The translations under genes were made by a program, and so were the position numbers. Positions 1 through 6,347 of a stretch of DNA of 10,595 nucleotides are shown piece by piece; positions within the stretch are counted from its first letter, which is position 1, and the number at the start of each line of letters is the position of its first letter. Source of the DNA: Candidatus Bathyarchaeota archaeon (GTDB taxonomy: Archaea; Thermoproteota; Bathyarchaeia; Bathyarchaeales; B26-1). The notes beneath the pieces are model-generated. The model did not search any database. It was not told the origin of the DNA and saw nothing but the letters and a program-made list of their open reading frames with translations. The DNA is taken from the NCBI GenBank assembly GCA_003662645.1, contig QMYL01000011.1, positions 1-10,595 of the forward strand. Direction: 5' to 3'.

Positions 1-86
1 ACTATCTGGACCGCCTCTTTCCCACCCAGTACCTCAGCCACCTTAAACAAGGTCTCATTACTTATCAAGGACATCAGATATCCCAT
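1..86 (-). CDS. tfe: Transcription factor E alpha subunit (TFE), N-terminal fragment
   Basis: Only the first 28 codons lie in the window; the gene runs off the left edge. The translated start reads MGYLMSLISN and continues ETLFKVAEVLGGKEAVQIV. The block of leucines followed by GG-EAV-IV resembles the opening helix of the winged-helix domain of archaeal TFE-alpha (TFIIE-alpha homologue), which helps TBP, TFB and RNA polymerase open promoters. An in-frame TAG directly precedes the ATG at 86, so translation starts there or at the ATG at 74. From memory, tfe next to the trm56 gene is a recurring archaeal arrangement, which supports the call. The 122-bp gap to trm56 and an AT-rich box at 139-146 suggest a promoter of its own. 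With so few residues, another small winged-helix regulator is possible. Confidence 0.6.
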   Translation of the reverse strand, partial: MGYLMSLISNETLFKVAEVLGGKEAVQI

Positions 87-138
87 CTAAACGCTGAAAT
101 CTAAACCAAATCCTCACAATAATATTGGGATAACATAA

Positions 139-146
139 CTTAAATG
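139..146 (-). promoter_or_regulatory. Candidate TATA box for the TFE-like gene
   Basis: On the minus strand this reads CATTTAAG, in an AT-rich patch between the trm56 stop (209) and the TFE-like start (86 or 74). A start of transcription about 26 bp downstream would fall near 116, giving a leader of about 30-40 nt. No clear Shine-Dalgarno sequence lies just before either ATG; a GAGGA at 111-115 is too far away. The rest of the 87-208 gap shows no tRNA, no box C/D motif pair and no convincing terminator. Confidence 0.35.
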
Positions 147-208
147 TAGCGTATCGCCCTCAAATCTGATCGGATGTTAACGGCTGGAAGCCCCGCCCTC
201 TCGCTCAA

Positions 209-811
209 TCAGTTGGATTGGGAGGATCCGGGTTTAACCATTACGGGTTCATCTCTCGCAGCTCTATCATGGTGTATGACCCTCTTACCTCTCGCTTGGG
301 GGATTACCCTGATCACCGCGTCCTCGAAGGTCTTTGTTAGTTCCCTGCCTTGGAAGAGCTCGTGTAGGAAGATCGCTAACGCGCTTACCTCAGAGTGGGG
401 CTGGTTTGTAACCGAAATGTTCCAGTCTGCCAGCTTGAAGACCTCGCCCGGAACCTTGGCTCCACCAACTATAACGAGCTTATCTCTACCCGACTCCCTG
501 ATGTTCTGGATCACATTTTGTATTGGGAGGCCGTACATCGTCAGGTGTATAACCTCGCCGCCTCCCCTCTTCCATTCGCTTATCAGCCTCCTCCAGTCCT
601 TGACGTACTCAACCTCGAATGTTCCTCCCCACCTTCTGGTGACATCTCTGACCTTCTCCTCAACCCTCCCATCCCTCTCACCCGTGTAGAATACTCCTCC
701 GGCGCCGAGAGCCCTAGCTGCCAGCATCAGGTGTGTGGTGACCCTCTTGTCCCTCTTCGGCCTGTGGCCTAGACGTAGTATGTAGACCCTACAGACCCCA
801 TCCTCACCCAC
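209..811 (-). CDS. trm56: tRNA (cytidine(56)-2'-O)-methyltransferase, aTrm56
   Basis: This SPOUT-class enzyme methylates the 2'-OH of cytidine 56 in the T loop of tRNAs using S-adenosylmethionine, an archaeal modification that stabilises the D-loop/T-loop contact. The 200-residue product matches the family well: LRLGHR at 12-17, RDKRVTTH at 20-27, HLTMYGLP at 89-96, VGGAKVP at 115-121 and NQPHSEV at 136-142, the last two lying in the SPOUT knot that binds SAM. The basic C-terminal tail is not conserved that I can tell. The start is a GTG at 811 that overlaps the hflX stop by 8 bases, implying co-translation in the MBF1-hflX-trm56 operon. No strong Shine-Dalgarno is seen, as expected if ribosomes re-initiate after hflX. 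The length is normal and no key motif is missing. Confidence 0.96.
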   Translation of the reverse strand: MGEDGVCRVYILRLGHRPKRDKRVTTHLMLAARALGAGGVFYTGERDGRVEEKVRDVTRRWGGTFEVEYVKDWRRLISEWKRGGGEVIHLTMYGLPIQNVIQNIRESGRDKLVIVGGAKVPGEVFKLADWNISVTNQPHSEVSALAIFLHELFQGRELTKTFEDAVIRVIPQARGKRVIHHDRAARDEPVMVKPGSSQSN

Positions 812-2015
812 TTTTGAACGTCCCGCCGAGCTCTTCTATACGGCTTCTAACCTTATCCATAAAGTTTGGTGGCCCTCTAAACTGGACGTCCATACCGCCT
901 TCTAAGTATTGGATGCTCTCTATCTTCGCGTGGCTGGATATCCACGAAAGGATGGCCATGGATTCATCGTTTATCGGGAGTGTGAAGGATGACTTGACCA
1001 TCCTCGTTAGGTATCTGGCCATCCTCTCCATCAGGTGTTGGAGGTTTACCCCATAGAGGGCTGAGATCGGCGTTAAGTTTGGGGATAAACCTTTCAGCCG
1101 ATCCATCCTCTCACTGAGTTCATCCTTTGAGATCAGGTCTATCTTGTTCAGGACCGTTATGACGGGGATGCCGGAGGCGCCGATCCGCTGGATAGTATCT
1201 AAACAGCATGTAACCTTACGTTCAACGTCGCCTATCGGCTCGCTCACATCTACGACTAGGAGTATTAAGTCTGAGAAGATAGTCTCCTCCAGGGTTGAGT
1301 GGAAGGCCTCTATGAGCGTCAGGGGTAATCTATCGATGAAGCCGACTGTGTCCGTTAGGAGGACCTTCTCGCCGAAGAGGTCTATGGCCCTCGTCGTTGT
1401 CGATAGGGTTGTGAACAGGGTTGAATCCGTGGGTGTGTTCTCCTCGGCCAACCTGTTGAAGAGCGTGCTCTTCCCGCTGTTTGTGTATCCGGCTAGGGAT
1501 ACCGACGGGAGTTCGAGCTTCCTCCTCCTAGCCCGGTGGAGCTCCCTGGTCCTCCTTATCCTCTTCAGCTTGTTCTGTATGCTCTTAAGCTGCCTTTTTA
1601 CGGTCTCATAGTAGACATCGACCTCGTATTTACCTAACCCCAAGAAGCCGGGTTGCTCACCCATCCTAGCGAGCCTAACCTTCTCCTTTGCGTGGGCCAG
1701 CTCATACTTCAACCTTGCGAGGGCTATCTGAAGCTTCGCCTCCCTGGTTGACGCCCTCTTAGCGAATATCTCCAGTATCAGCTGGAGGCGGTCTATAACC
1801 TCCACGCCGGTGAGCTTTGCCAGGTTGTAGACCTGGACGACCTTCAGCTCATTCCCGAATATGACCTTCTCAGCCTTCAACTTCGAGACTAACTCGGCGA
1901 GCTCCTCAGCTTTTCCACGGCCGATGTGGTAGCGTGGATGTTGGTGTCTAACCTGCTCGATGGACGCCACAACCTCATAACCCGCAGCCTCGGCTAGGCT
2001 TCTGAGCTCATCCAT
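804..2015 (-). CDS. hflX: HflX-family ribosome-associated GTPase
   Basis: HflX proteins bind the large ribosomal subunit and, in bacteria, split stalled or stressed ribosomes; the archaeal role is less defined. The 403-residue product has the N-terminal HflX domain with its glycine-rich GRGKAEEL at 32-39, a long basic helical linker at about 95-165, and a complete G domain: G1 GYTNSGKST at 176-184, switch I threonines at 202-209, G3 DTVGF at 222-226, G4 NKID at 290-293 and G5 SAL at 318-320. A C-terminal domain of about 60 residues follows. The ATG at 2015 is the only canonical start, but the frame stays open 18 codons upstream to a TGA at 2067-2069 and encodes RAIIVQRRL, which looks like the first strand of the family. 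The real protein may therefore be about 12-17 residues longer, through a non-AUG start or a sequence error. It lies 22 bp after MBF1 and overlaps trm56. Confidence 0.94.
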   Translation of the reverse strand: MDELRSLAEAAGYEVVASIEQVRHQHPRYHIGRGKAEELAELVSKLKAEKVIFGNELKVVQVYNLAKLTGVEVIDRLQLILEIFAKRASTREAKLQIALARLKYELAHAKEKVRLARMGEQPGFLGLGKYEVDVYYETVKRQLKSIQNKLKRIRRTRELHRARRRKLELPSVSLAGYTNSGKSTLFNRLAEENTPTDSTLFTTLSTTTRAIDLFGEKVLLTDTVGFIDRLPLTLIEAFHSTLEETIFSDLILLVVDVSEPIGDVERKVTCCLDTIQRIGASGIPVITVLNKIDLISKDELSERMDRLKGLSPNLTPISALYGVNLQHLMERMARYLTRMVKSSFTLPINDESMAILSWISSHAKIESIQYLEGGMDVQFRGPPNFMDKVRSRIEELGGTFKSG

Positions 2016-2037
2016 GTCGGAGCTCTCGTTTCTGAGT

Positions 2038-2586
2038 CTACGCTGGACTATGATCGCCCTCGTCCCTCATCCTCCTCCTCTTAACCCTTAACTGGACCAC
2101 CTCACCCAGGGTTAGACCGGACAATGACCTTGATAAGACGGTCTCAGGTACAGCTGGCTCCTCAACCGTTGTGAGCAACTTGATCCTCAACGCATGTTCA
2201 AGCTTCCTCGCAAGCTTGTAGTCCGGTATCATCTTACCGCTCTCAACCTTCTTCAAGACTGAGACCTTCTCGCCGATTCTCTTCCCGAGCTCCTCATGGG
2301 TGAGGTTCAACCCTTCACGGGCCCTTCTTATCATCGGGCCGAATCCCTTAACGACCTCCATGTCCTTTAGGGTTTCCTCACTCACCCTCCTCTTGACTGG
2401 AGTCCTAACCCGTGGGGGCGGCCTCCTCTTGGCTGGTCTCACCGTGCTCATCGGTTGCTTTGCTTCCCTTCTCGGGTGTAGGGAGCCGAGTTTAGCGCAT
2501 TCGCCGCATACCAGCATGACCGCTCCCTCTATGACCACCCTCTGGGGCTTCCCGTGGATCTCTTGTCCGCAGATCTCGCACTGCAA
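2038..2586 (-). CDS. mbf1: Multiprotein bridging factor 1, archaeal type (Zn ribbon plus HTH)
   Basis: Archaeal MBF1 is a cytoplasmic DNA/ribosome-associated factor; in eukaryotes the orthologue bridges activators to TBP, while archaeal forms bind ribosomes and act in stress or translation quality control. The 182-residue product has an N-terminal zinc ribbon (C3-x2-C6, C27-x2-C30), a basic proline/arginine-rich linker at 50-68 and a Cro/C1-type helix-turn-helix at about 81-138 (FGPMIRRAREGLNLTHEELG and following). A conserved-looking LTLGEVVQLR tail at 158-167 is followed by a basic, acidic mix. The start is TTG at 2586: a stop lies two codons upstream and GGTG at 2593-2596 sits 6 nt before it, a good Shine-Dalgarno. 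It is the first gene of the minus-strand operon with hflX and trm56. Its last residues overlap the possible upstream extension of hflX in another frame. Confidence 0.95.
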   Translation of the reverse strand: MQCEICGQEIHGKPQRVVIEGAVMLVCGECAKLGSLHPRREAKQPMSTVRPAKRRPPPRVRTPVKRRVSEETLKDMEVVKGFGPMIRRAREGLNLTHEELGKRIGEKVSVLKKVESGKMIPDYKLARKLEHALRIKLLTTVEEPAVPETVLSRSLSGLTLGEVVQLRVKRRRMRDEGDHSPA

Positions 2587-2626
2587 CGTTCACACCAGCA
2601 TCTAGGATAGATTATTCACATAGGGG

Positions 2627-2634
2627 TTTAAATA
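2627..2634. promoter_or_regulatory. Shared palindromic TATA box between the MBF1 and PUA-protein units
   Basis: TTTAAATA occurs in the 79-bp gap between the divergent starts at 2586 and 2666. Its core TTTAAA is self-complementary, so TBP could bind in either direction. In the plus direction, transcription about 26 bp downstream begins near 2656, leaving about 10 nt before the ATG at 2666, effectively leaderless. In the minus direction it begins near 2604, leaving about 18 nt that contain the GGTG ribosome-binding site of MBF1. No second box of similar quality is visible in the gap. Confidence 0.6.
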
Positions 2635-2665
2635 GGATTTTGGGGAACCCTTAAATCTGATCGAT

Positions 2666-3145
2666 ATGAACGTTGAACGTTGGGATGCCATCAGGAAGAT
2701 AAGGTGTGTGGCCGATTACCAGTTTGGGAGAGGCATCGGGGAGACGCTCTTCCCGGATGAGGTTGAGCTCGTCTTCTCGAAGAGGACTGGGAGGGTTAGG
2801 TACGTATACCTGAATGGGGAGTTACTCGCAACCTTAAGACCCTCGGATGGGCTGTTCTCATTGGCGATCGGCGGGGCTAAGAGGATATTAAAACTGTGCA
2901 ACGCCAAGCATATGATCGTTAAGGTCAGGGATGAGGCCGCCCCGCACATCAGGAAGGGGAGGAACGTATTCGCTAAACACGTCTTAGATGCAGATGATGA
3001 GATCCGCCCCCAAGAGGAGGTTATAGTTGTAAACCGGAATGGAGGGATACTGGCGGTTGGGAGAGCCCTATTAACCGGCAGGGAGATGAAGGCCTTCAAG
3101 AGGGGTGTAGCGGTCAAGGTTAGGAGGGGCATAGAGGAAGGATAG
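2666..3145 (+). CDS. PUA-domain RNA-binding protein, NAC-linked
   Basis: This 159-residue protein has a C-terminal PUA domain at about 82-153, with DEAAPHIRKGRNVFAKHV at 89-106, a DADDEIRP turn and the closing LAVGRALLTGREMKAFKRG at 129-147. Its first 75 residues (FGRGIGETLF at 20-29, a strand pair with RTGRVR, then LATLRPSDGLFSL) resemble the module that precedes PUA in archaeosine tRNA-guanine transglycosylases, so it looks like a stand-alone copy of that C-terminal half. The domain predicts binding of structured RNA such as tRNA or rRNA; the substrate is unknown and no catalytic motif is seen. The start ATG has no Shine-Dalgarno and sits about 10 nt from the predicted transcription start. 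It is followed 57-60 bp later by aNAC, a pairing I recall from other archaea, which hints at a ribosome-linked role. Confidence 0.9.
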   Translation: MNVERWDAIRKIRCVADYQFGRGIGETLFPDEVELVFSKRTGRVRYVYLNGELLATLRPSDGLFSLAIGGAKRILKLCNAKHMIVKVRDEAAPHIRKGRNVFAKHVLDADDEIRPQEEVIVVNRNGGILAVGRALLTGREMKAFKRGVAVKVRRGIEEG

Positions 3146-3205
3146 GGGGAAGTGTAAAATACCCGGTTAGGGATGAAAATATAGGAGGCGGAGGGTTCAG
3201 GGTTG

Positions 3206-3550
3206 ATGAGGGGGTTGAGCCCTAGAGAAGCGAGGAGGCTCATGAAACGTATGGGTCTCAACATGGCCCCCCTACCAGACGTTGAGGAAGTCATCATACG
3301 GACCAAGGATAAGGAGATAACCATAGAGGTGCCGGAGGTCTCTGTTCTGGAGATGAGGGGGCAGAGGATATACCAGATCATAGGCGGGGAGGTTACGGAA
3401 CGCCAAGTGAAGAGGAAGTTGAAGATCCCGGAAGAGGATGTACAACTCGTAGCCCAACAGGCAAACGTGACGCTGGAGAGGGCCAGGGAAGCCTTAGAAC
3501 AGACCAATGGAGATCTAGCACAGGCGATACTCCTCCTAACCCAGACCTAA
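3206..3550 (+). CDS. nac: Nascent polypeptide-associated complex protein (aNAC)
   Basis: Archaeal NAC is a homodimeric ribosome-bound chaperone that shields emerging chains; it is orthologous to the eukaryotic alpha subunit. The 114-residue product has a basic N-terminal helix (RGLSPREARRLMKRMGL) that in the family contacts the ribosome, the NAC beta-barrel at about 25-62 (VEEVIIRTKDKEITIE, then QRIYQIIGG), and a C-terminal UBA domain at about 75-112 (EEDVQLVAQQANVTLERARE, ending ILLLTQT). Purine-rich GGAGG at 3184-3188 and GGAGGG at 3190-3195 serve as ribosome-binding site; the ATG at 3206 is preferred over the adjacent TTG at 3203. An AAAATATA just upstream (about 3175-3182) could be an internal promoter. 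Size and domain order are typical of the family. Confidence 0.95.
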   Translation: MRGLSPREARRLMKRMGLNMAPLPDVEEVIIRTKDKEITIEVPEVSVLEMRGQRIYQIIGGEVTERQVKRKLKIPEEDVQLVAQQANVTLERAREALEQTNGDLAQAILLLTQT

Positions 3551-3577
3551 CCCTCCATGTAGATGGAGAGACGTCAC

Positions 3578-4336
3578 ATGCAGCTCATAGACACCCACGC
3601 CCACCTTGAGGATGTACAGAACCTAAAGGAGGCCATCACCAGAGCGGAAGAGGCTGGGGTAATAGCCATAATAACCATGGGTTCGAGTTATAGGGCAAAC
3701 TTGTGGGCCTTGAGGGAGAGCAGGAGATATGAGAGGGAGGGCTTGAGGATATACCCAGCCTTGGGAGTTCATCCCTGGAATGTGAACGACAGCGATCTTG
3801 GTGAGGCCCTAAAGTTCGTGAAGGAGAATGTAGATGAAGCCTACGCTGTCGGTGAGATCGGGCTCGACTACTGGTATAGGGGTGTGAGGAAGAACCCTGA
3901 GAAGAGGGAGCTCCAGAGGAGACTATTCGTTGAGCTCCTGGAGCTTGCCAGGGATCATGGGAAGCCTGTCTCGATCCACAGCAGGGGGGCATGGAGGGAC
4001 TGCGTTGATCTCGTGATCAAGAGTGGAATCGAGAGGGCTGTATTCCACTGGTTTAGTGGACCCCAGGATGCTCTGGAGGATCTGCTGAGACATGGCTACT
4101 ACGTCTCAGCTACCCCTGCTGTGGCTTACAGCCGTGAGCATAGGAGGGTTGTTATGAATACCCCCCTCGATAGGCTACTCTTAGAGACCGATTCTCCGGT
4201 TGAGTATAGGGGCGTCGTCTCTGAGCCAGCGCACTTGTTGAGGACGCTATCTGAGGTTGCCATCTTGAAGGGTGCTGAGAAGAACGTCATAGCTAAGAAG
4301 ACGACGGAGAATGCAAGGCGCTTATTTAGGATATGA
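3578..4336 (+). CDS. TatD-family metal-dependent hydrolase (putative DNase)
   Basis: TatD-family proteins are TIM-barrel amidohydrolase-like enzymes that use two metal ions; characterised members are DNases, often 3'-5' exonucleases. Numbered from an in-frame ATG at 3563, the metal ligands are all present: DTHAH (H12, H14), GEIGLD (E98), SIHSRGA (H139), FHWFSG (H162) and LLETDSP (D210). The preferred start is the ATG at 3578 (252 aa), because GGAGAG at 3565-3570 lies 7 nt before it and the protein then begins MQLIDTHAHL, as family members usually do; the ATG at 3563 has no ribosome-binding site. The gene follows aNAC by 27 bp and is probably co-transcribed. It converges on the PAC2 gene with only 24 bp between stops. 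The substrate cannot be told from sequence; a role in DNA repair or RNA turnover is inference. Confidence 0.93.
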   Translation: MQLIDTHAHLEDVQNLKEAITRAEEAGVIAIITMGSSYRANLWALRESRRYEREGLRIYPALGVHPWNVNDSDLGEALKFVKENVDEAYAVGEIGLDYWYRGVRKNPEKRELQRRLFVELLELARDHGKPVSIHSRGAWRDCVDLVIKSGIERAVFHWFSGPQDALEDLLRHGYYVSATPAVAYSREHRRVVMNTPLDRLLLETDSPVEYRGVVSEPAHLLRTLSEVAILKGAEKNVIAKKTTENARRLFRI

Positions 4337-4361
4337 ACCTTAAGCCCGCCCGGTTCGGCTT
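4335..4361. terminator. Convergent gene junction with two interleaved inverted repeats
   Basis: The 24-bp gap between the TatD stop and the PAC2 stop contains GAACC (4335-4339) matched by GGTTC (4352-4356), and AAGCC (4342-4346) matched by GGCTT (4357-4361). The two stems cross, so only one can form at a time, and each strand could fold either. No T-run follows on either strand within the gap, so a role in ending transcription is only a guess from position. Confidence 0.2.
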
Positions 4362-5134
4362 CAACTTATATATGTGACCTTCTCCTTCTCGGTCATCTTC
4401 TTCCTCTGCTCGAAGAGCCTCCTCTTCTCCTCCAGCTCCTTAACCCTCTCCATCCTCTCCTCCAGCTTGGCTATCTCCCCATCTATATCGGCTAGGTCAA
4501 TCGTTATGCCGAGCAACCTCGATAACACCTTAAGAACTCCCTTAGCAGCCTTAGGGTCAGGCATGTAACCCAAGGTCTCCCCGAGGAGGCAGAGGGCGTC
4601 GATACCCTTCAACCTAGCCAGTCCAAGTATTAGGCCGGCTGTCCCGACTATCGGATTTCCCAGCGGGCTGCTTACGGCGCCTGCTTCCAGGGCTCTATTC
4701 AATATCTGGGGGTTGGTTGAGGTTGCTATAACCTTCGGCTCACCCTCAACCTTGTCCCGGTACCCACCGACCGTTATGATTAGTCTGACATTGTTCTTCC
4801 GGGCGAAGTCTAGTATTCGGTCTGCGACCTCGTATTGGCCCTCAACCGTCTGGGCTTGGCTGTCCCCGGTTAGGAGTATTAGGTCGTTCTCTCCATCTTC
4901 ATTCTCCCAGTAGTAGAAGACGTTCCTTAGGAGGCGGACGCTCCCATCCTTCTCGACTATGACGTAGTAGGCGAAGTGGGGTGAGTATAACTCGGCGAAC
5001 TCCTTAGCGTCTAAGTGCTTGATCAGGTACTCGGCGACTATCTTCCCAACGACGCCGAGGCCTGGAAGCCCCTCTATCAATATGGGGTTCCTCAACTCAA
5101 CCTTCTCTTTCTCTACGATAACGGTCTCCTTCAT
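4361..5134 (-). CDS. PAC2-family protein, putative proteasome assembly chaperone
   Basis: PAC2-family proteins in archaea (PbaA/PbaB group) and eukaryotes (PAC1-PAC2) bind 20S proteasome alpha subunits during ring assembly. The 257-residue product shows the family's opening ILIEGLPGLGVVGKIVAEYL at 18-37, an acidic ENEDGENDLILLTG at 77-90, GDSQAQ at 90-95, TVGGYRD at 121-127, the glycine-rich GNPIVGTAGLILGLA at 159-173 and LGETLGYMPDPKAA at 184-197. Residues 215-255 form a charged helix, probably coiled coil. The C-terminus reads TYIS, so it lacks a strict HbYX ending (tyrosine second from last) used by some chaperones to dock on the proteasome. Its ATG overlaps the Nop10 stop by 4 bases (ATGA), indicating translational coupling at the end of the L44e-S27e-aIF2-alpha-Nop10 operon. 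Proteasome genes are not in this window, so the function rests on family assignment. Confidence 0.92.
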   Translation of the reverse strand: MKETVIVEKEKVELRNPILIEGLPGLGVVGKIVAEYLIKHLDAKEFAELYSPHFAYYVIVEKDGSVRLLRNVFYYWENEDGENDLILLTGDSQAQTVEGQYEVADRILDFARKNNVRLIITVGGYRDKVEGEPKVIATSTNPQILNRALEAGAVSSPLGNPIVGTAGLILGLARLKGIDALCLLGETLGYMPDPKAAKGVLKVLSRLLGITIDLADIDGEIAKLEERMERVKELEEKRRLFEQRKKMTEKEKVTYIS

Positions 5135-5298
5135 CCCTTATCTAACCCCTTCATCCTCCCAATATACTTTATATACTTATCATCCGGGGAGAACTTGGCC
5201 GGGTGTGGTATGCGCACCCTCCCTCCACAGTAGGGACATGCATCCCTCTTTAACGTATATCTCCCGCAGCTCTCACACTTCCTGAGGAGCCAGACCAT
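5131..5298 (-). CDS. nop10: Nop10, H/ACA snoRNP protein (55 aa)
   Basis: This short gene fills the gap between aIF2-alpha and PAC2. It encodes 55 residues beginning MVWLLRKCES, with a zinc ribbon (C8-x2-C11 and C21-x2-C24) and the highly conserved PHPAKFSPDDKY block at 31-42. Nop10 is a core subunit of archaeal H/ACA ribonucleoproteins, where it binds Cbf5 and positions guide RNAs for pseudouridylation of rRNA. The ATG at 5298 lies 6 bp after the aIF2-alpha stop, with GAGG overlapping that stop as ribosome-binding site; a TTG directly before the ATG is a less likely start. The stop codon overlaps the PAC2 start. The aIF2-alpha to Nop10 order is a widespread archaeal linkage. Confidence 0.96.
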   Translation of the reverse strand: MVWLLRKCESCGRYTLKRDACPYCGGRVRIPHPAKFSPDDKYIKYIGRMKGLDKG

Positions 5299-5304
5299 CA
5301 ACCT

Positions 5305-6096
5305 CTAACCCCTCTGGAAGGTTCCCTGCCCCCCAGCCTCAGTTATGCTGTTGATCGCGGTCTCTACAGCCCTCTTCAATACATCCTCAGCCTCCTTGTA
5401 ATCTCTAGCCGATACTTCTATTCGATACCTCGGGGCCGCTATGACGTATATGTTCACATTCACCCCCCTCGGCTTCTCAACCCTCTTGGCGTTTAGGAGA
5501 GACTCCCTAATCCTGACAACGCCATCCGGCTTCGTGCATGTTAGGGTTAGAACCCCCTTTATCTTCACCATCGAGACCTTGATCTTCTCCTTCGCGACTT
5601 CAGCGAGTACGGCTGCGAGGTCCTTTGGCACGCCGTTCTCGAGCAGAACCTCGACGCCCTCCCTAGCAGCCCTCTCCAACCCCTCGTATAGCTCCCCGAA
5701 GGCCTTCTCGATTGGAACCCCCGCCTTCTCGTACAGCTCGTCTAGTGTTATACCGAGCCTCCTCGAGGCTGTTCTGAAGAGGCTCTCAGCCTTCCGGCTC
5801 CTCTTCCACAGCAGTATCTTATCCCTCCTCTCCCTCTTAGTCACCCTTCTAAGGGAGAGGTCTATATGGCCCCTAGCCGGGTTCACCCTCAAGACCTTCA
5901 GGACGACCTTCTGCCCCTCTCTGACGAAGTTCCTGATGTTCTTAACCCAGCTTGAGCTTATCTCGGATATGTGGAGGAAACCCTCCTTCTCATATTCATC
6001 CAGTCTGACGTAGACTCCGTAATCGACTATCCTCTCAACCGTGGCTATCACGAGTTCTCCAACTTCCGGCCAGTCCTCAGCCTTAACGATCGGCAT
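5305..6096 (-). CDS. eif2a: Translation initiation factor aIF2, alpha subunit
   Basis: aIF2-alpha is the part of the heterotrimeric aIF2 that, with the gamma subunit, grips initiator methionyl-tRNA and delivers it to the small ribosomal subunit. The product has an N-terminal S1/OB domain (WPEVGELVIATVERIVDYGV, then FLHISEISSSWVKNIR, ending GHIDLSLRRV), a central helical domain (about residues 90-175) and the C-terminal alpha-beta domain that binds gamma (about 175-260, with APRYRIEVSARDYKEAE). The start at ATG 6096 (263 aa) places eight residues before WPEVG, as in other archaeal aIF2-alpha. A GTG at 6108 that overlaps the S27e stop in a GTGA arrangement, with GGTG 5 nt upstream, is a real alternative adding four residues (267 aa). 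It lies third in the operon and is followed directly by Nop10. Confidence 0.96.
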   Translation of the reverse strand: MPIVKAEDWPEVGELVIATVERIVDYGVYVRLDEYEKEGFLHISEISSSWVKNIRNFVREGQKVVLKVLRVNPARGHIDLSLRRVTKRERRDKILLWKRSRKAESLFRTASRRLGITLDELYEKAGVPIEKAFGELYEGLERAAREGVEVLLENGVPKDLAAVLAEVAKEKIKVSMVKIKGVLTLTCTKPDGVVRIRESLLNAKRVEKPRGVNVNIYVIAAPRYRIEVSARDYKEAEDVLKRAVETAINSITEAGGQGTFQRG

Positions 6097-6104
6097 ATCA
6101 GCTC

Positions 6105-6302
6105 TCACTCCAACACCGCCACTATGTCACCTTTTATCTTAGCCTTTCCACCTGATGGTTCTGCTAGGGTGGCTCCACAGACGTTGCAGTGGACGACCGT
6201 CGTTGCGTGGTCGAAGACTATCTGCTCGTTCCCGCAGTCTGGACATTTAACCTTCAGGAATCGGCTCCTCGGCTTCGGTATAATCTTCTCCCACTCACTC
6301 AA
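6105..6302 (-). CDS. rps27e: Small ribosomal subunit protein eS27 (S27e)
   Basis: The 65-residue zinc-ribbon protein of the archaeal 30S subunit. It shows the family's [20 protein letters not shown] segment from residue 8, cysteine pairs C20-x2-C23 and C39-x2-C42 for one zinc ion, and the typical ending of glycines and lysines before IVAVLE. The start is TTG at 6302: a TAA lies three codons upstream and there is no internal ATG. GGAGGG at 6314-6319 lies 11 nt upstream, slightly long spacing. A small hairpin (AACCT 6334-6338 with AGGTT 6324-6328) occurs in the 45-bp gap after L44e and might tune the ratio of the two proteins, which is speculative. Co-transcribed with L44e, and the stop overlaps or abuts the aIF2-alpha start. 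Confidence 0.96.
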   Translation of the reverse strand: MSEWEKIIPKPRSRFLKVKCPDCGNEQIVFDHATTVVHCNVCGATLAEPSGGKAKIKGDIVAVLE

Positions 6303-6347
6303 GTAAGCTTAAACCCTCCTTAAAGGTTGATAAAACCTGATCCCCAT

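Noticed and set aside
162..172. AAATCTGATCG repeated at 2653-2663, both shortly before an ATG
   Set aside because: An 11-base match is expected several times by chance in a window of this size, and the ATG at 174 opens only an antisense frame.
174..689. A 171-codon plus-strand frame opposite trm56
   Set aside because: The trm56 protein on the other strand has all its family motifs; this frame is a compositional shadow.
1144..1611. A 155-codon plus-strand frame opposite hflX
   Set aside because: It lies entirely antisense to the conserved G domain and has no recognisable domain.
2716..3507. A 263-codon minus-strand frame opposite the PUA and NAC genes
   Set aside because: It spans two well-supported plus-strand genes and the gap between them; its Ser/Thr/Leu-rich composition is what the reverse complement of AGG/GAG-rich genes gives, and it shows no family motif.
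5441..6013. A 190-codon plus-strand frame opposite aIF2-alpha
   Set aside because: Antisense shadow of a clear aIF2-alpha gene; low-complexity Ser/Phe/Leu composition.
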